Counted from the first letter of the stretch, positions 47,241 through 60,028 are shown. The stretch is DNA of 64,000 nucleotides from Varanus komodoensis (GCF_004798865.1 NW_025335568.1:26737344-26801343); one strand, 5' to 3'. Numbers and translations: made by a program. The notes: generated from the letters alone by a model not told the origin.

Positions 47241-48181
47241 TGTTACACCATCTGGGAGAAGTCCATACTGTGGCTATTCCAAACACCCATGTGTAGAAAA
47301 GAAGTTAGGAAAAGAAGTTAATCTTCCAAGTCCCAGTTTTTTTGAGAGATAACAGAAGCAGGGGCCCCTCCTATCTGCCCTGGAGTTTCTCATATGATCT
47401 TCACCACATGTGCTGCTGTGAGTCCAGCACTGTGCAAACATATCATGGCAAATGTACTATCAAAGCCGTGCTATTCATAACATACAGTGAGGTCATTGAT
47501 TTGTAGATAACTTTGTTTTAGACATTGGTTGCACAAAAGTAGTTATGCGTTTCCACTTAAAGGGAAGGGTTACCAGAAAAATGTTTTCTGAATTGAAGGT
47601 GTCATTTATCTGAAGGGCTGCCAGGTCCGGAGGCAGTATCTTCCTTTGTCCATGCATGTGTAATAGGGCTTTCACCATTCCAAAAATAACTCCAAACATG
47701 TGGAAACACTAATTTCTGGAATGGGGTAGGTCAGCAGAGCTAGCAGAAGGAAGTTCCTCCATCGTGTTCCACATAGATAGAAGCATTTCCATGTGCTTTG
47801 GGGTTATATTTAGAAGCACAAAAGCTCTGTGGCATAAGTGAAGGGTCCCACAAGCACAACAGAGCCAGTGACTTGGTTGGATCCTGGCCATAGTCCAGTT
47901 TAAAGATACTGAACCATCAGAAGACAGAATTTAAAGTTGCCCATCAGTGTCACCTGAGCAATAGACTGACTAGGCACATATGTGTTCCCCACTATAAGAT
48001 ATGCTGTATTTCTATCTAAAATATAAAAATCATTTCTAAATTTGCAACTATCTAAATATTTGCAATATAAGCATTATTTTGTTTTGGCAATTCATAAGTG
48101 TTCACCCAAGTTGCAGGGTTATATTTTTCAGCCTCCCCGCATTAAAAAGCAAACCCTTTCTAACAGAGAAACCCATATATA
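47241..48181. other. intergenic, no gene
   Basis: Unique sequence with chance frames of 60-68 codons. Confidence 0.5.
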
Positions 48182-48246
48182 ACAATCCAAAAATAAGCCC
48201 CAGTTAGTTCTGTGGGGCTTATTCCCAATCACTATTGGATTACAGC
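48182..48246. repeat. small palindromic repeat, family B
   Basis: AACAATCCAAAAATAAGCCCC faces GGGGCTTATTCCCAATC and ACTATTGGATTACAG, a clear inverted arrangement. Confidence 0.55.
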
Positions 48247-50271
48247 TTAAATGTTCTCAAGTTTAAGTAAGCCAACACAAGAAGCAGATGCTATACTTTT
48301 CACCTTGATGGGCTGATTTTCTACCTGCAGGAATGATTTTGTTTTTGGCTTAATATTAATATGGAGAGTGTTAAAAAAAAAGCAGTCTCCCACTTGCTAG
48401 TCCATCTGCCACCTCCCTTTGCCACATTATTCTGTCTAGCTTGGAGAGCTTTTATTTGGAAACTTCATCACTGGGGGCAGAGTCATATATCCCTGCACCT
48501 CAGAGCACAAAGAATGATTAGAATAAGAAAAATAACAGGAGCAGTATGCTGACACATTTGCAGAAGACGTGCTACTGAACTTTAGAAGTCTACAAAGATG
48601 GCTTTTTTCTCCAGGCCACAGTCATCTAATATAATATAGCATACAGTCAAATATACATAATTCATCATCCTCATCATCCCTATTTGCTTCTTTTTTAGCA
48701 CTGAACTACTTCAAATGCACTTTATGTTAACAGGAAGAAATGCAGCATTGAAAAAGAGGGAGAAAGGGAATACACATCACACATGCTGGTCCTGCTAGGA
48801 TCTGAAACAAATGGAAATGGTTAACAAAAGAATATTTTCATAAACGATGTTATGAATGCCTTTTGTCTCGAATATGTACCCTGCAAATGTTAGATTCATG
48901 TGAGATTGAAAGCAAGATATAGCAATTTTAAAATCAAATGCATATTCTAGTCAAGTACCTTTCTCACATTTCCTGTGTGAGAAAATAAAAAACTTCTATA
49001 ATAAAGAACAGCTAAAGCCCATGAGATCAAAAACCCCATGTCAAATGCATCCATTCCAAAAAGAAAAAAAAATGTCAAGATTGGAATTAGCCCAGCTCCA
49101 TGGAATGAAATGACTTCCTATCATGGGTGGTGTTAAAGGATGACTCACTTGGCCATAGGCTCCAGTTCTTCTAAATTGGGCCCCAGGACTTTAGTCTTGT
49201 CCCAGTTGCCAACATCCATATTAATGCAAGCCAGCTTCTCTCTGAATTCAGTTGCTTCACACTTACAAGAAGAGCTTAGGCTCACTCCTAACAGGGAGTA
49301 TAGCAGTAAAGCACCAGCATTTTGAAAAAGGGTGGAGACTGCCACCTTCCCATCTACAGGCTGCTTGTTATTTCCATCAAGTCCAGAATCCAAGACTGAT
49401 GTCACCTGGCATCTCAGAGTGGGCCTGAATCTGCAGGGACTTGCCCAGCCATTGCTATTGGGAAATATCAGCAGCAAGGCCCCAAAAAGAGGAAGAGCAG
49501 GTGCATTGGCTGTTCTCAGATGAAGAGAGAGTGTCTTCTCATATAGGTAGATCAGTACTATATTATTTCATTCTAATCTAGAAATGAACTAGCAGGACAA
49601 AGACACACGACCCTTGAGCTGTGTCACTCACTTTTTACTTGCCCTGCTTAGGCCATTTTCTGTAAAGAAAATAAAGAGACCCATTTCATGAAATAAACTC
49701 ATTTTTCTCAGAGATGGGACAGCTATTGCCAGATGTTTCAACTAACTGCCAGAAATAATGAGATGCTGTCTAGAAAGGCTAAGTTACAGCAGAATGGCTC
49801 CAGTTAAATGATAAATACCAAGGCCATAAGAAGAATGATGGCTAACTTTGTTTTTATTTTCTACGGGTTTTGTTTCACTTTGCTTTTTTCAGGAATTTCG
49901 GGAAACTTCCAGGTACTTCCTGTTTGCCAACATATCCAAAAAGATAATGCACCTTTTATTCCTAACAGACTTGTTTAATGTCTGTTGCATGGAAAGCACT
50001 AATCACTGTGCTCCAGAACAAGATAAAAATAGAGGATGGTTAGGTCATTTCTATGTATTCATGCCATCCTATGAGCACATGGTAAGTTAAAATATTGTAG
50101 AGTTCTGGCATCCAACTCGCCAGTGAGCTCTGTGTATAATTCACTGGCTGCATTGTTTAGATTTCTATACATTTGTATAATTGGTCTAGCAGTACACAAT
50201 GGATTTGTATGGGTTACCCTCTACTTTCCTGCTCTCTTTATTTACATTATCCATGCAAACTGGTTCCACAG
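48247..50271. other. intergenic, no gene
   Basis: No recognised element. A 110-codon minus frame (49145-49477) has no domain and overlaps plus-strand frames of similar length. Confidence 0.45.
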
Positions 50272-50290
50272 GTGTGTGTGTGTGTGTGTA
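50272..50290. repeat. (GT)n microsatellite
   Basis: Nine or so GT units directly left of a family A element. Confidence 0.93.
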
Positions 50291-50428
50291 GTATAACCTT
50301 CTCCAACCTGAAGCCTTCCAGGTGTTCAAACTATATCTCCTACCACTCCTACCGCTGGCCAGGCTGCATGAGGCTGTTGGGAGTTCATGCCCAAACTCTC
50401 TAGAGAGCAAAGGAAGGCTGATCCAGGG
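50291..50428. repeat. palindromic MITE-like repeat, family A, near full length
   Basis: CCTTCTCCAACCTGAAGCC, CTTCCAGGTGTTCAAAC and ATCTCCTACCACTCC lead to the centre CTGGCCAGGCTGCATGAGG. The mirrored half is TGTTGGGAGTTCATGCCC. Confidence 0.65.
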
Positions 50429-53129
50429 AATGGGAATGTATGAGGACATGTCTACTGCTGCACACTGGGTCATGTCGTAGGAAAGTTATTCCACCTTTCA
50501 CACAGAATGGCCTGCACTATCAGATACAGTACAGAGAAATGCTATTTGGAAATCCCAAAAAGGAAGTGACGCCCACCTACCTGCTCCTGAAGGCGACTGT
50601 AGGATCTCGCCAGGAGCCAATATTTTCCCACCATTTCACCCCCTGGGGCAGTGCCATGTTCCAAAGAGATGCTGGGCTAAGGCTCACAGGATAGAAATAA
50701 AATGCCCTAATTTGGAAGTGCTCATTTAGATGTGCGCTGAAGTCTTTCTCTCCCTGTGTGTCGTTAAAGTCCCTGTCTCATTAGAACACCTCTGTTTATC
50801 AAAAGGAAAGTACATGCAGAGGAGTGGGGGCATTCGATTTCAGGGAAAAAAGCTTAGGGAGAAAGATTCAAGGAGAAGGGAGTTCAGCAGGAAATTCAGC
50901 ACATGGGGGCAAAAAGCCAACAAATCCAGGGGGCTAAGATGCAACAGAGATCAGAGCCCCTGTATTTTCAGCAAATGCCAATGGACAGGAGGGTAGTAAA
51001 AGATGACTCCCAAATAATTCAGAGCTCTTGTCCTACTGGGGCACCCCCTAAAACTACCTCTGTCACCCCCACAATACCATGCCTCTTCCATTCCCAGAAT
51101 GCAAGTTTCATCACATGCCTGGTTGTCATGTTGAGTTTGAGAGCACAAAGGGTGAATCATGCATGGAAAAACAGGCCTGAGATCTTGTCCTTGATCAACC
51201 TGAGCAATGGTCTCAGGGCTGGGTGAGCAATTATACACTGGGCTTACCCACCGACGAGATGGAGAGAGCCATTTTGGCTGAAGAGGCAGGATAAAAAACT
51301 AATAAATAAATAACTGGATGAAAAATGAGGGTGGATATCCTGGTGAGAAAGGCTGGAATTTTCCATCTTTTCATTACCTACCCAATGGGGGCACCTGGAG
51401 TACTTGTTGGAAAGAGCAGTGCTACTTAAATCGATATTGCACATCCCATAACTTCACTGTGTTTCTACTGCCGGGTCTGTGTTTGGGCCAGTACAACCTC
51501 CACAGCTGCTGTTTCCTCCAGGTCTTTTTCACTGGCATTGCCATCAAGAGAGAAGCTGAGATCTGCTTTCGCATCCTTCAGCTAGTTGCCATTCTCCCCC
51601 AGTTCCAGTCCCACAAAGTTAACCTCTCAGTAGTGCCCAGTTATGGAACATCACTCCATGGAGACAGCCCAGGTCCCACTTCTGTATAACATTAGACGAC
51701 AGATTTAAATCAGTTTTCTTTGCTTGAGCTTTTTCAATCTAGCTTCTCAACTGGGAAGCGTGGAATTTGTCCATGGCTATTTGCAGTTATGCTGTTTTCA
51801 GCTTGAGATTTCTTTTTGATTGAACTGTTTTTAGACAAAGTTCAATATTTAATCCATATACTACATTTAGGGCATCATGGCAAGACCATATCACTCAAAC
51901 AACTAAACTGAAGAGAAGCTGGAAAAGTGGTCATTTTTGAAGAAAAAATCACAGTGACATTGAAATCACAAGAACTCCACCCTAGGGTGTCCTTGATATT
52001 TTGGTCCCCCATGGTGTTCTTTTTGAATACCAAAGCAATAAATAGAGCTCTATGAAGCTTGAAGGTTTGCCAAGAAAGGCAAAGCAATGAAAATAGCTTA
52101 ATATAAGGTTGCTTGTTGGTTTCTTAAAGTGAGAAAAATAAGACAGGGCAATCACCAAAACAAAAAACTTTGACAATAAGTATTGCTTTCGCCAGTATGT
52201 TACAAGTGAGGTATGGAAATTCTTTTCAGTTCATATATGATCAGAATTTACTTTCCTTGCAACTCATTTCTTAAATCTGAAGACAAGCACAATCTGTGGT
52301 CAAAGCATTAAAAATGTGTACTTTAGCAAAAAAGAAAAAAGAAAAGTGCAGACAGACACACTAATCAATGGGAGTAGATTGTACAATTTTGAATGCATAC
52401 CCAAGTCCTTCATGCAAAAAGAGAAAAACCCCTCAATCTAATCTGGATACAGGTCGCACAAAGCTTAGAAGTGGAATTTGAAGAAACTTATCTAGCTTGA
52501 GTATTGCTGATTCCAACATTCCTGTGCATTACCCAAAAAATGACTTTTGGCATCCAAGTTCAAAGCAGGTTATCTGAATGCTTATCTTTACCACATTTGT
52601 GTCCCAACCCCTGAGAAGAAAAACCCTTCCACACACTTCTCCTCTAATTGGCCTCCTGCCTGTGTTGGTGCCATGTCACAGGATCCAGCTCTGAGGGGAG
52701 GGGCTGATCATTGCCTGGGCATTCCTCAGTCTTAGCTGCCCCTCCCACTAGCTGTATCTCCATGCTACTCCCAGGACTGGCTGGCGGGCCACCACATCTG
52801 CCCTTGAGCTAATTGCACCCATCTCGTCCCCCTGTTGCATCTCAGGTCCTTGAGCAAACTCCTGCTCCTCAACCCCACCAAATATTCATCTTCTGAATCT
52901 GAATCAGCAAAAGTGGCACAACTTGTATCCCATAGGAACACTTGCCAAAGTCTGCCATCATGCTTGCTCTCAAACACTTTCCATCATTATGAAAAGACAC
53001 CCTGCGCTCTTGACACAAGTTCAAGTCTGGCGGTACACCAGCATTAATAGAATGTTTATCTTCTAATTCCAGCCCCCTTGCTTTAATTTTAATAGGAATG
53101 CAACTCAATCATTTCCATTATAGGTACAT
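50429..53129. other. intergenic, no gene
   Basis: No gene accepted. A stretch at about 52660-52980 is G+C-richer than its surroundings, and its minus strand has an acidic SDSEDEY-containing 70-codon frame. It may belong to an unrecognised repeat. A short AATA run lies near 51298-51311. Confidence 0.4.
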
Positions 53130-53240
53130 AAGAATATAAGAAAAACTAAGTCAATGCTCCATCCAGCAGTTCAGTCACACAGTGGCAAAACAGCTGCCCA
53201 CAGGATCCCTCAAGCAGCAATGGATGTGAAGGGAGTTCTT
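53130..53240 (-). mobile_element. CR1-type LINE 3' end
   Basis: The plus strand reads ACATAAGAATATAAGAAAAAC, then CCATCCAGCAGTTCAGTCAC and ACAGTGGCAAAACAGCTGCC, the reverse complement of the usual reptile CR1 terminus. It matches the end of 34965-35765 and the left part of 7095-7600. Confidence 0.75.
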
Positions 53241-53951
53241 TAAAAAGTATTAGAGGACTGAAAGGGATTGGAAACTTTGTTGATATGCAGTTGATATTGA
53301 TGTTTTTCCTTTTTCTTTGTCTGGCTCATCTTAAGAGTCCTTTTTAAACTCCCATAGAATGTTGAATGACAGGAAGATAGATAAATTTCTGGGCTTGAAT
53401 GTATTGTTTGCATTTATTTGGACTCTGAAGGTGAGCTAGACAAGGAAAAGGAAGGATCAGAATCTGTTGCTGTGGTGCCAACATCAACAAGGAAGATTAA
53501 CCAAGCATTGAGTGAGAACCAGATCACTTCTGGTTCATAGGGAAACACCATAGAGCAAGGACAGTTTGAGGGGGGGAAAGTAGTTTGCTGAGCCAAATGA
53601 ATGGAACAGTTAAGTAATACCTTTCATTCCCACTGTCTGGTCCACAAACAGCACAAACCTCCCTAAGGGTAGAGCCAGACTTTTTGTGGGAGAGGAAAGA
53701 AGGAGGCAGATTCTGTTTGGAATCAAACAGAATTCCATAGGAATTCCAACAGAATTCTGACAAAGGAAAGAGTTTACCAGTCACAGAGAACACTATGTTG
53801 ATAAATTCTACTCGTTAGCTACTTTATTATTATACTTTATTGATCTGTATCGCACTGTCAGCACATCCTAATAAAGGACTAGATTTTAAAAGCCTTTTGC
53901 CTTGATCTGCCAGAGAAGGAAAAGGGGAGGGACATGCTTATCACACCCATG
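53241..53951. other. intergenic, no gene
   Basis: Unique sequence, no element recognised. Confidence 0.5.
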
Positions 53952-54030
53952 ATACTATATACAATTTCTGGGAGCAACGTCCATTGAATACAGCAGGATT
54001 TAGGTTCTGAGTAAGTGTGCATAAGATCCA
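53952..54030. repeat. small palindromic repeat, family B
   Basis: CGTCCATTGAATACAGCAGG at the centre and TCTGAGTAAGTGTGCATAAG at the right side match the family plan closely. Confidence 0.55.
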
Positions 54031-54114
54031 GCTGAAAGCCAAAGCCAAATAGGAGTGCAAGCAAATATATGAAAACTGCGCTCATTCATAATTATGTTAG
54101 CATTTATTCTGCTT

Positions 54115-54146
54115 AGTGTTTGAAACACTAAGTGTTTGAAACACAG
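54115..54146. repeat. 16-bp tandem duplication of a palindrome
   Basis: AGTGTTTGAAACACTA (54115-54130) is repeated at 54131-54146 with two differences at the end. Each unit is itself an inverted repeat, and with CTT before it the first forms a 10-bp-arm palindrome. Confidence 0.9.
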
Positions 54147-54929
54147 AGCTATCGACTCTTCTCTTCACTCACAGTTCTTTGGAGCTTGGCCTCTGGTTTT
54201 ACCATCATGTCTTCTTGTAATAAAAAGTGGCTGGGAAACTTTGGGGTTATTATAGGTTTTCTGTTGGCATGGCTGCAGGTAGATTGTGTCAGCAGCTTTA
54301 TCACTACCTTAGATTGCCCTTGCCTTTACAGCTTCATGTTCTGGCTCTGAATATTCTTGTGAGCTCAAATCACACACTGAATAATATTCTTGTGAGCTGC
54401 AATCTGATGCAACAAACCTTCTCTGAAAATAAATGTACTGCATTTATTTTCTGGAAAAAAAATGAGAGCTCTAAATCTTTAATTAATTGCTGCTTTCTAA
54501 TTGTGCTGTAACTCAACAAAGGTCTTAGGTACATGATTATTTGTTCTCCAGTTCATGACCAAAACAAGGAACAACCAAACCAAACCCTTACCATAGCACA
54601 TTTCCATTGAAAATCCCTCTTCTCATATTCATGAGAATATAAGAGGGAAAAAGCCCCTTGAGCAAGACCACTGGTCCACCAAGATGTGCCAGGGGCCTGG
54701 ATGAGACTTAAAACTGACCAAAGCCAGGTGAGCTATTATGTTCTTAGGTATAGTAATGCCTACATAAAACCGAGCTGAAGTGCAGCTTGCTGGAAGATGT
54801 AATCCTCTCAACTCAGGAAACAGAAAATAAGAAGAGTTTTGACCCATTGTGGAGGCTTTTTAATTGGTTGGATTATATAAATGAGAAAGTGAAAATGACA
54901 CCTAAAATATGTGTTATAACATCTAAAAG
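54147..54929. other. intergenic, no gene
   Basis: Unique sequence. A short direct repeat, AATATTCTTGTGAGCT, occurs near 54348 and again near 54383. Confidence 0.5.
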
Positions 54930-55016
54930 TACAATCCTATACACTTTCAAGCAGAAAAAGGCTTACAACTCCAAGCTTGTGCCAGCCAGTGTAACCTAAG
55001 CATACACCAGATTGCA
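54930..55016. repeat. small palindromic repeat, family B
   Basis: TACAATCCTATACACTTTCA on the left and CTAAGCATACACCAGATTGC on the right are inverted ends, with GGCTTACAACTCC inside. Confidence 0.55.
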
Positions 55017-56043
55017 TCTTAAAAGCCATTTCTTTCTTTATAAACTAGGAACATAAAACTCTGTTTCAATTTCTACATAGCTCATGAAACCACCCACTTG
55101 CCAATTCCATGCTCCAAAACAAAAGAGGATTTAAGACCATCATTTCACAGGAGGGAGGGGAAAGGGCATCAAATATCACCAATGTAAAATACTCTGATGA
55201 TAAAAAGTAAGTACAAGATATTAACTTTACATGTAGTTTTCATATAGTATATTATGTTCACTTGTTGATTGCTTAGGATTGGAGAAAACATTTCATTTTC
55301 AATTAATTATTACATGGATATGCTTCTGTAGAACTGGTTGTTGGAAAAATACTAATGTTATTTGTGCATTTAAAGAGATTCCAAGCACCTGATTTATGAT
55401 AGCTATAAATTGCTGAGATGTTTTAAGGAAGAAATAGAAACCTAATACATTCAGAGACATCAAAATGCAATTGCACAGGTAACATCTCCAAATGGTGAGC
55501 TTTCTACTTAGATGTCCCAGATCCTTTACAGGTATCCAGCACAGGCTGGATTTATGTTTTTATAAATTGGAATATAAAGGTTGTAAGTGATTCTAACAAA
55601 GAACTGTTCCATGCCTGTAAGACATGAATACTAAAAACTGAATATCGCACATAGTGATCTATATCAAACAACTTGGCAAGCCTTTCCAAGACTAGCCTAC
55701 ATTATTGGAGGCTTTTATTCAGTACTTGGGAGAACAAGAATTGTTCTCCACACTTACTCAAGGAAGAAAATCCATCTCCCATTTAATATCTAGACACTGA
55801 ATCTTTGACAGACTAGTGAGAAAACTTTCCCCCATCTTGACCAGAACATGGAGAGTGAAAAAACTGAAGAAATACATGGGCAGCCCTTTAGAGGAGACAA
55901 TTTTAGGTACTCCAAATGCTGCATAAATAGTTTGCAGTTTGAAAATATGTAGTGTTGGTGAAAGAATGTAACACTACATTCTTTTAATCTGAGCAGACAT
56001 TAACAAACAGATCCTTCCAAATTTGGGAAATGTGTGATCCGGC
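55017..56043. other. intergenic, no gene
   Basis: A+T-rich unique sequence with no frame of 60 codons or more. Confidence 0.5.
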
Positions 56044-56142
56044 ATTCAACAGACTGGTGACCTCCAGATGTGTTGCACTGCGGTCCCCCAGACGGCATGG
56101 TGTTTGTAATCCAAGACAGCTGTAGGGCATGAGTTTGGAGAA
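56044..56142. repeat. palindromic MITE-like repeat, family A
   Basis: GACCTCCAGATGTGTTGCAC at the left and TTTGTAATCCAAGACAGC with TGTAGGGCATGAGTTTGG at the right are mirrored. The centre reads CCCAGACGGCATGG. Confidence 0.6.
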
Positions 56143-56406
56143 AAACTGATATGGTTTCTCTTTCCCTGCTATTCCCCAGATCTATAAGGTTCAGATGTTC
56201 ATTCCATGGGTTCAGGGAATGCATAAAGGGAGGTGGGAGTACGGTGCTGTATGAGCCAGTCTTGTCCACCACCATTCACATATTCAGAACAAATGAGAAG
56301 TGGCTCTGTGTGCGCATGTAGAAAAAGAGGGTCCTGCCTGGGCCAGGATCGCCCCTCAAATGTGGATTTATATGGGCATACATCAACATGCACAGAGTAG
56401 ACCCTT
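56143..56406. other. intergenic spacer
   Basis: Nothing recognised. Confidence 0.45.
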
Positions 56407-56731
56407 TCAGACATTGACTGGGTTCAGTCAAGACTAGAAGCCACACTCAAGGGTTGGGTGTGGGTTGATGTTAAGCTGCGGCTTGTTCAGTAGTGGGTTG
56501 CCATGTTGTCTGAACCCAACGGTGCTAACAAGCCACGGCTTATTAACCATGAACGATCCATGAAGAGGACTCATGGTTTGATCTTGTAGTGTCAACTGTA
56601 GATTGTTCACCATGGATTAGCTCAGCTGGTTTCAGAGAATAATGCACATTTCAACAACAACCCACATTCAACCCACACTCACTCCTCGCATGTAGGTTAT
56701 CATGTTGTCTGAACCCAGTCACTGTGCTACC
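56407..56731. mobile_element. foldback (palindromic) DNA element
   Basis: The left end CATTGACTGGGTTCAG (56412-56427) pairs with the right end CTGAACCCAGTCACTG (56709-56724). Inner blocks also pair: GTGTGGGTTGATG with the complement of CATTCAACCCACACTC. A copy of the right-end sequence, ATGTTGTCTGAACCCAAC, also occurs internally near 56503. No transposase is present. The approximately 320-bp length and inverted ends suggest a non-autonomous DNA transposon. Confidence 0.6.
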
Positions 56732-56835
56732 AGAGGGAAACTTTGCTTTCCCTAGGCAGTATATACAGCTTGTCCAAGATGAGCTTTATACATTGCTCAT
56801 CATTAGTACTTGCCAGACAGGCAGAACTGGTTTAT

Positions 56836-56913
56836 TTGTAAGCCGCCCCAAGGCTTCGGCGAATGGGGCGGCATGGACATTTTCTAAATAAATAAATAAA
56901 TAAATAAATAAAA
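56836..56913 (+). mobile_element. L2-type LINE 3' terminus with (AAAT)n tail
   Basis: TTTGTAAGCCGCCCCAAGGC, then a GGGGCGGCATGG box and a run of AAAT units (56885-56911). It is the same terminal plan as 8150-8413, truncated to under 80 bases. Confidence 0.85.
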
Positions 56914-57861
56914 TATGGCAAATACTTTACCATCTTTTGCAAGCTCTCTTGAACATAGCAGACTGCTGAATTAAGCAGACTGAATAGTAGTACTTAGAGG
57001 AATATCATCTTTGCCAATTGTGTACAATTTTTCCAAGTGAGAAGAACTGAACAGGCAGTTTGTAATACGGATGTATCATAAAAGGAGGATCAGTTGTTGG
57101 AAAAAGGTGGTGAAAATGTCCACAGGGAGCTTGCAAGCCCTTGGGTGAGTCGAAAGACACTCTTTATAAACCAATTCTAATGTATTGTTGAGAGGTTTGG
57201 CTGTCTTGTCTATTATGAATGAGTCTCTCCCGAACAACTTAACAAAAGGGTCAAAATTTCATAACAGCTGGAAATCAAAACCTTTTGGAATCCCTCAGTC
57301 TTCATCTAGTGGCAGCAGCAAAGGAACAGTAGGTGGAATTTGAACTGGCAATACTCAGAAAGAGAGATGGGTTTGCACAATTGCTAGCTCCCAATGCCAT
57401 CACTGTGAGTAGTCAAGCCACAAGAATTCAGCAGCTTTCTTAAGCCATAGTGGGCATTCAGATAGTGTGAGACTGCATATGTGCTGCTTGCTTCACTGGA
57501 TTAGGAGCAGCAGGGAAGGAGAACTGCAGGGATCTGCACTGTCCTCTGGGATTCTAATGCAGTGTCAGCAGTTGTGTTTCCTGTATCGTCAATTGTCTAA
57601 TGCCTATTGTATTACACTGCACTTCACTTTCTCAAAGGTCTATTTGAGAAGGTTAAGTGTAGCTCCTTTGCAGACTTCCTAACACAGGCCTGCACAGATT
57701 ATTCCTAGTCTAACCCATAAGGCTAAAGAAGCAGCGGTACAATAATTAAAGCACAGGTGGGTGATCCTTGTGCCATTTTGCTCCTATCCTCATACCTGCC
57801 ATTACCGCAAAAATTTCTGTGAGGGCAGCTAAAATTGCAGCTATTTTTCAAGGAAACAAGA
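56914..57861. other. intergenic, no gene
   Basis: Unique sequence, nothing recognised. Confidence 0.5.
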
Positions 57862-58070
57862 AACATAGAAACAAAGAAACTGAGTGAGTCGGAAGGGGCC
57901 TCCCGGGCCATCTTGTCTGACCTCCGGCACCAGCCAGCTCTGCTCGTGACATGCCTACCATGTGCATGTCCAGCCTACCCTTGAACACCCCCACCAATTG
58001 GGCTTCAACTACCTCTCATGGAAGTCCATTCCATAGCCTCAGGGTCCTAACTGTCAGGAGCCCCGGCATC
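57862..58070 (-). mobile_element. CR1-type LINE 3' end, TTTCTATG-tail subfamily
   Basis: The plus strand starts AGAAACATAGAAACAAAG, then GAGTGAGTCGGAAGGGGCC, CATGCCTACCATGTGCATGT and ATGGAAGTCCATTCCATAGC. It is the longest copy of this subfamily here, reaching well beyond the part shared with 7206-7318. Confidence 0.78.
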
Positions 58071-59361
58071 CAAATTGAACCTTGGTTCCTTGAGCTTGGC
58101 TCCATTGGAGCGTGTCCTGCCTCCCAAAGCATGGGAGAAGTCCTTGGGTGGAAACAGAACCATATTCCCAGAAGCCTCTTGGCAGTACAGTTCTGCTGGA
58201 AACATGGCTTGTGCTTCCTGTGCTTTGTTTCCTTGCAAAAAATTATTTTTAGCAAGGGCACAGTGCATCACTGGTGCATGCAATGAGATTTCCCCCAGCT
58301 CTTGAAATTTACCTACCACTGACGCTCAGGAGCAGCTCACAGTAAATTCACTGCATCAGTGTAGAACACGTGGTCCACTTTAGGAGACAGCTTGCATCTT
58401 TGTACATAAACAGATATGATCTATTTCCAAACCATACCCCTCACTTAGCCAAAGGAAAGTTAATGTTGTCGTACTGCCCACAGACTTCTTACTTTTCAGG
58501 AAAGATGGAAAGAGCAACAGAAAAAGTATAATCAGCTTACAGGTTGTGGCAATTCACAGGAACAGGAAAACACATGTCCATATGTTTCTTTAAGTTAAAT
58601 AGTCACTGTTCCAGAGACTCTTCTTGGTATTTTAAAAATCACTGCTTCCTATGTTGGGTTTCCATTCTTATGAACCACCTAAAAGGCTTTGAAAATTAAG
58701 CAGGTAGTACATAAATGAAATTTTATTATATGATGTATGAACTTTATTTGCAATTTTAGAAATAGCCTATGTAAGACAAAAGCTATTTCTTTGAGAAGGC
58801 AGCCCTGGCATAAATCCAGCACTTTCCCAAATGCCAGGATGTATAGCAATCATGATGAAACATTTGGAGAAATTTAAAATTATTACTTGTTAAAGTTATT
58901 GAGAAGCTTTTCTAATGTTCTGAGGAAAATACAGAAGACACATAAAATATGGTTTTTCTTTATCATTTCTATGCATTGCAAATATTTTTTACATTCCTTT
59001 ATAGTTGAAAAAAGATAGAACTTCCAATTAAATGCTGCCTCCTTAAGCATAACAAAGCTGCTTTCGTCTGTTGACTGGGAGCACAGCGTCTCCATGTCAC
59101 TTTAATCCTCTCTTCCTGTCACACGATGCTTTCGTCCAACCAATTTCAGTATTACCAAGGACCTTTCAATCACATTGACATATATTCAAAAAACCCCACT
59201 AAAATTAACACATTCTGAATTTCCACCTCCACATCTTGAATATGTATTAACTCACTAAACCCCTTGAAAACTAGAAACCTGATATAATAGCTAGGAGGAG
59301 AGAACCTTCCATTCTTTATATAACAGTTTCCTCAGAAAAATCTTGAACAATAATAATTTTG
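58071..59361. other. intergenic, no gene
   Basis: No gene. A 111-codon plus frame at 57951-58286 begins inside the CR1 copy and has no domain of its own. Confidence 0.45.
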
Positions 59362-59435
59362 GGCTGCTGTCCATGCACACTCAACCTGTACGGTCCATTG
59401 ACCACAGCAGGACTGGTTTCTAAATAAACATACCT
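59362..59435. repeat. small palindromic repeat, family B
   Basis: GTCCATGCACACTCAACC and GGTCCATTGACCACAGCAGG, then TCTAAATAAACATACC, follow the family plan loosely. Confidence 0.4.
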
Positions 59436-59917
59436 TTGAGGCACCCTGTTTCTGGTTGCTCTACAGGGTAGAACTCAAGCTAATGGTTTCAAATTACAAG
59501 AAAGGAGATTTGATCATTCTGCGCATGGGACTCAACTGTCATTATCATTCATTAACTAAGAAGACTGTCATGCCAGTTCTGAAACAGTTATTGTAGTTCT
59601 CACCCTATTCTGAATGCAGTTCATCTGAAGCACTTCCCTGGGCAGACTTGCCATCAAATACTGGATAAGTGGTACCCAGAGAAAGGGCCATCTAAGTCCC
59701 AGGGTCAGCACACGACATATTTAGAATTTCTTTCCGATTGAAATTCATCTGGAGCCATCCTAATTCTAGGCGTTTCACTTACCTAGAGATACTAGTTCTT
59801 CTTTGCAGGGATGTAATGTCTGCTATTTCCTGCCCAGTGTATTTTAGAAGTGTGGGTTTAAAATATTTTAAGAACTTGGTAAGCCACCCTGAGGGCTTCT
59901 CCTCATAAGGCATTGGA
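59436..59917. other. intergenic, no gene
   Basis: Nothing recognised. Confidence 0.5.
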
Positions 59918-60028
59918 AATGCACATGGCGGGCATGTCATAAGCAGAACAGGCTAGAGCTGGGGGTCAGACTAGATGGCCTGGGAGACCCCTTCTGACTC
60001 ACTCTGTTTCTATGTTTCTATGACTCAC
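59918..60028 (+). mobile_element. CR1-type LINE 3' end, TTTCTATG-tail subfamily
   Basis: From GCACATGGCGGGCATGTC through GGGGTCAGACTAGATGGCC to CTGTTTCTATGTTTCTATGA. The doubled TTTCTATG at the end is the CR1 3' terminus. It is very similar to 7206-7318 and on the same strand. Confidence 0.8.

Noticed and set aside
49145-49477. 110-codon minus-strand frame with a possible hydrophobic segment
   Set aside because: No domain, and no support against the overlapping plus-strand frames; taken as chance.
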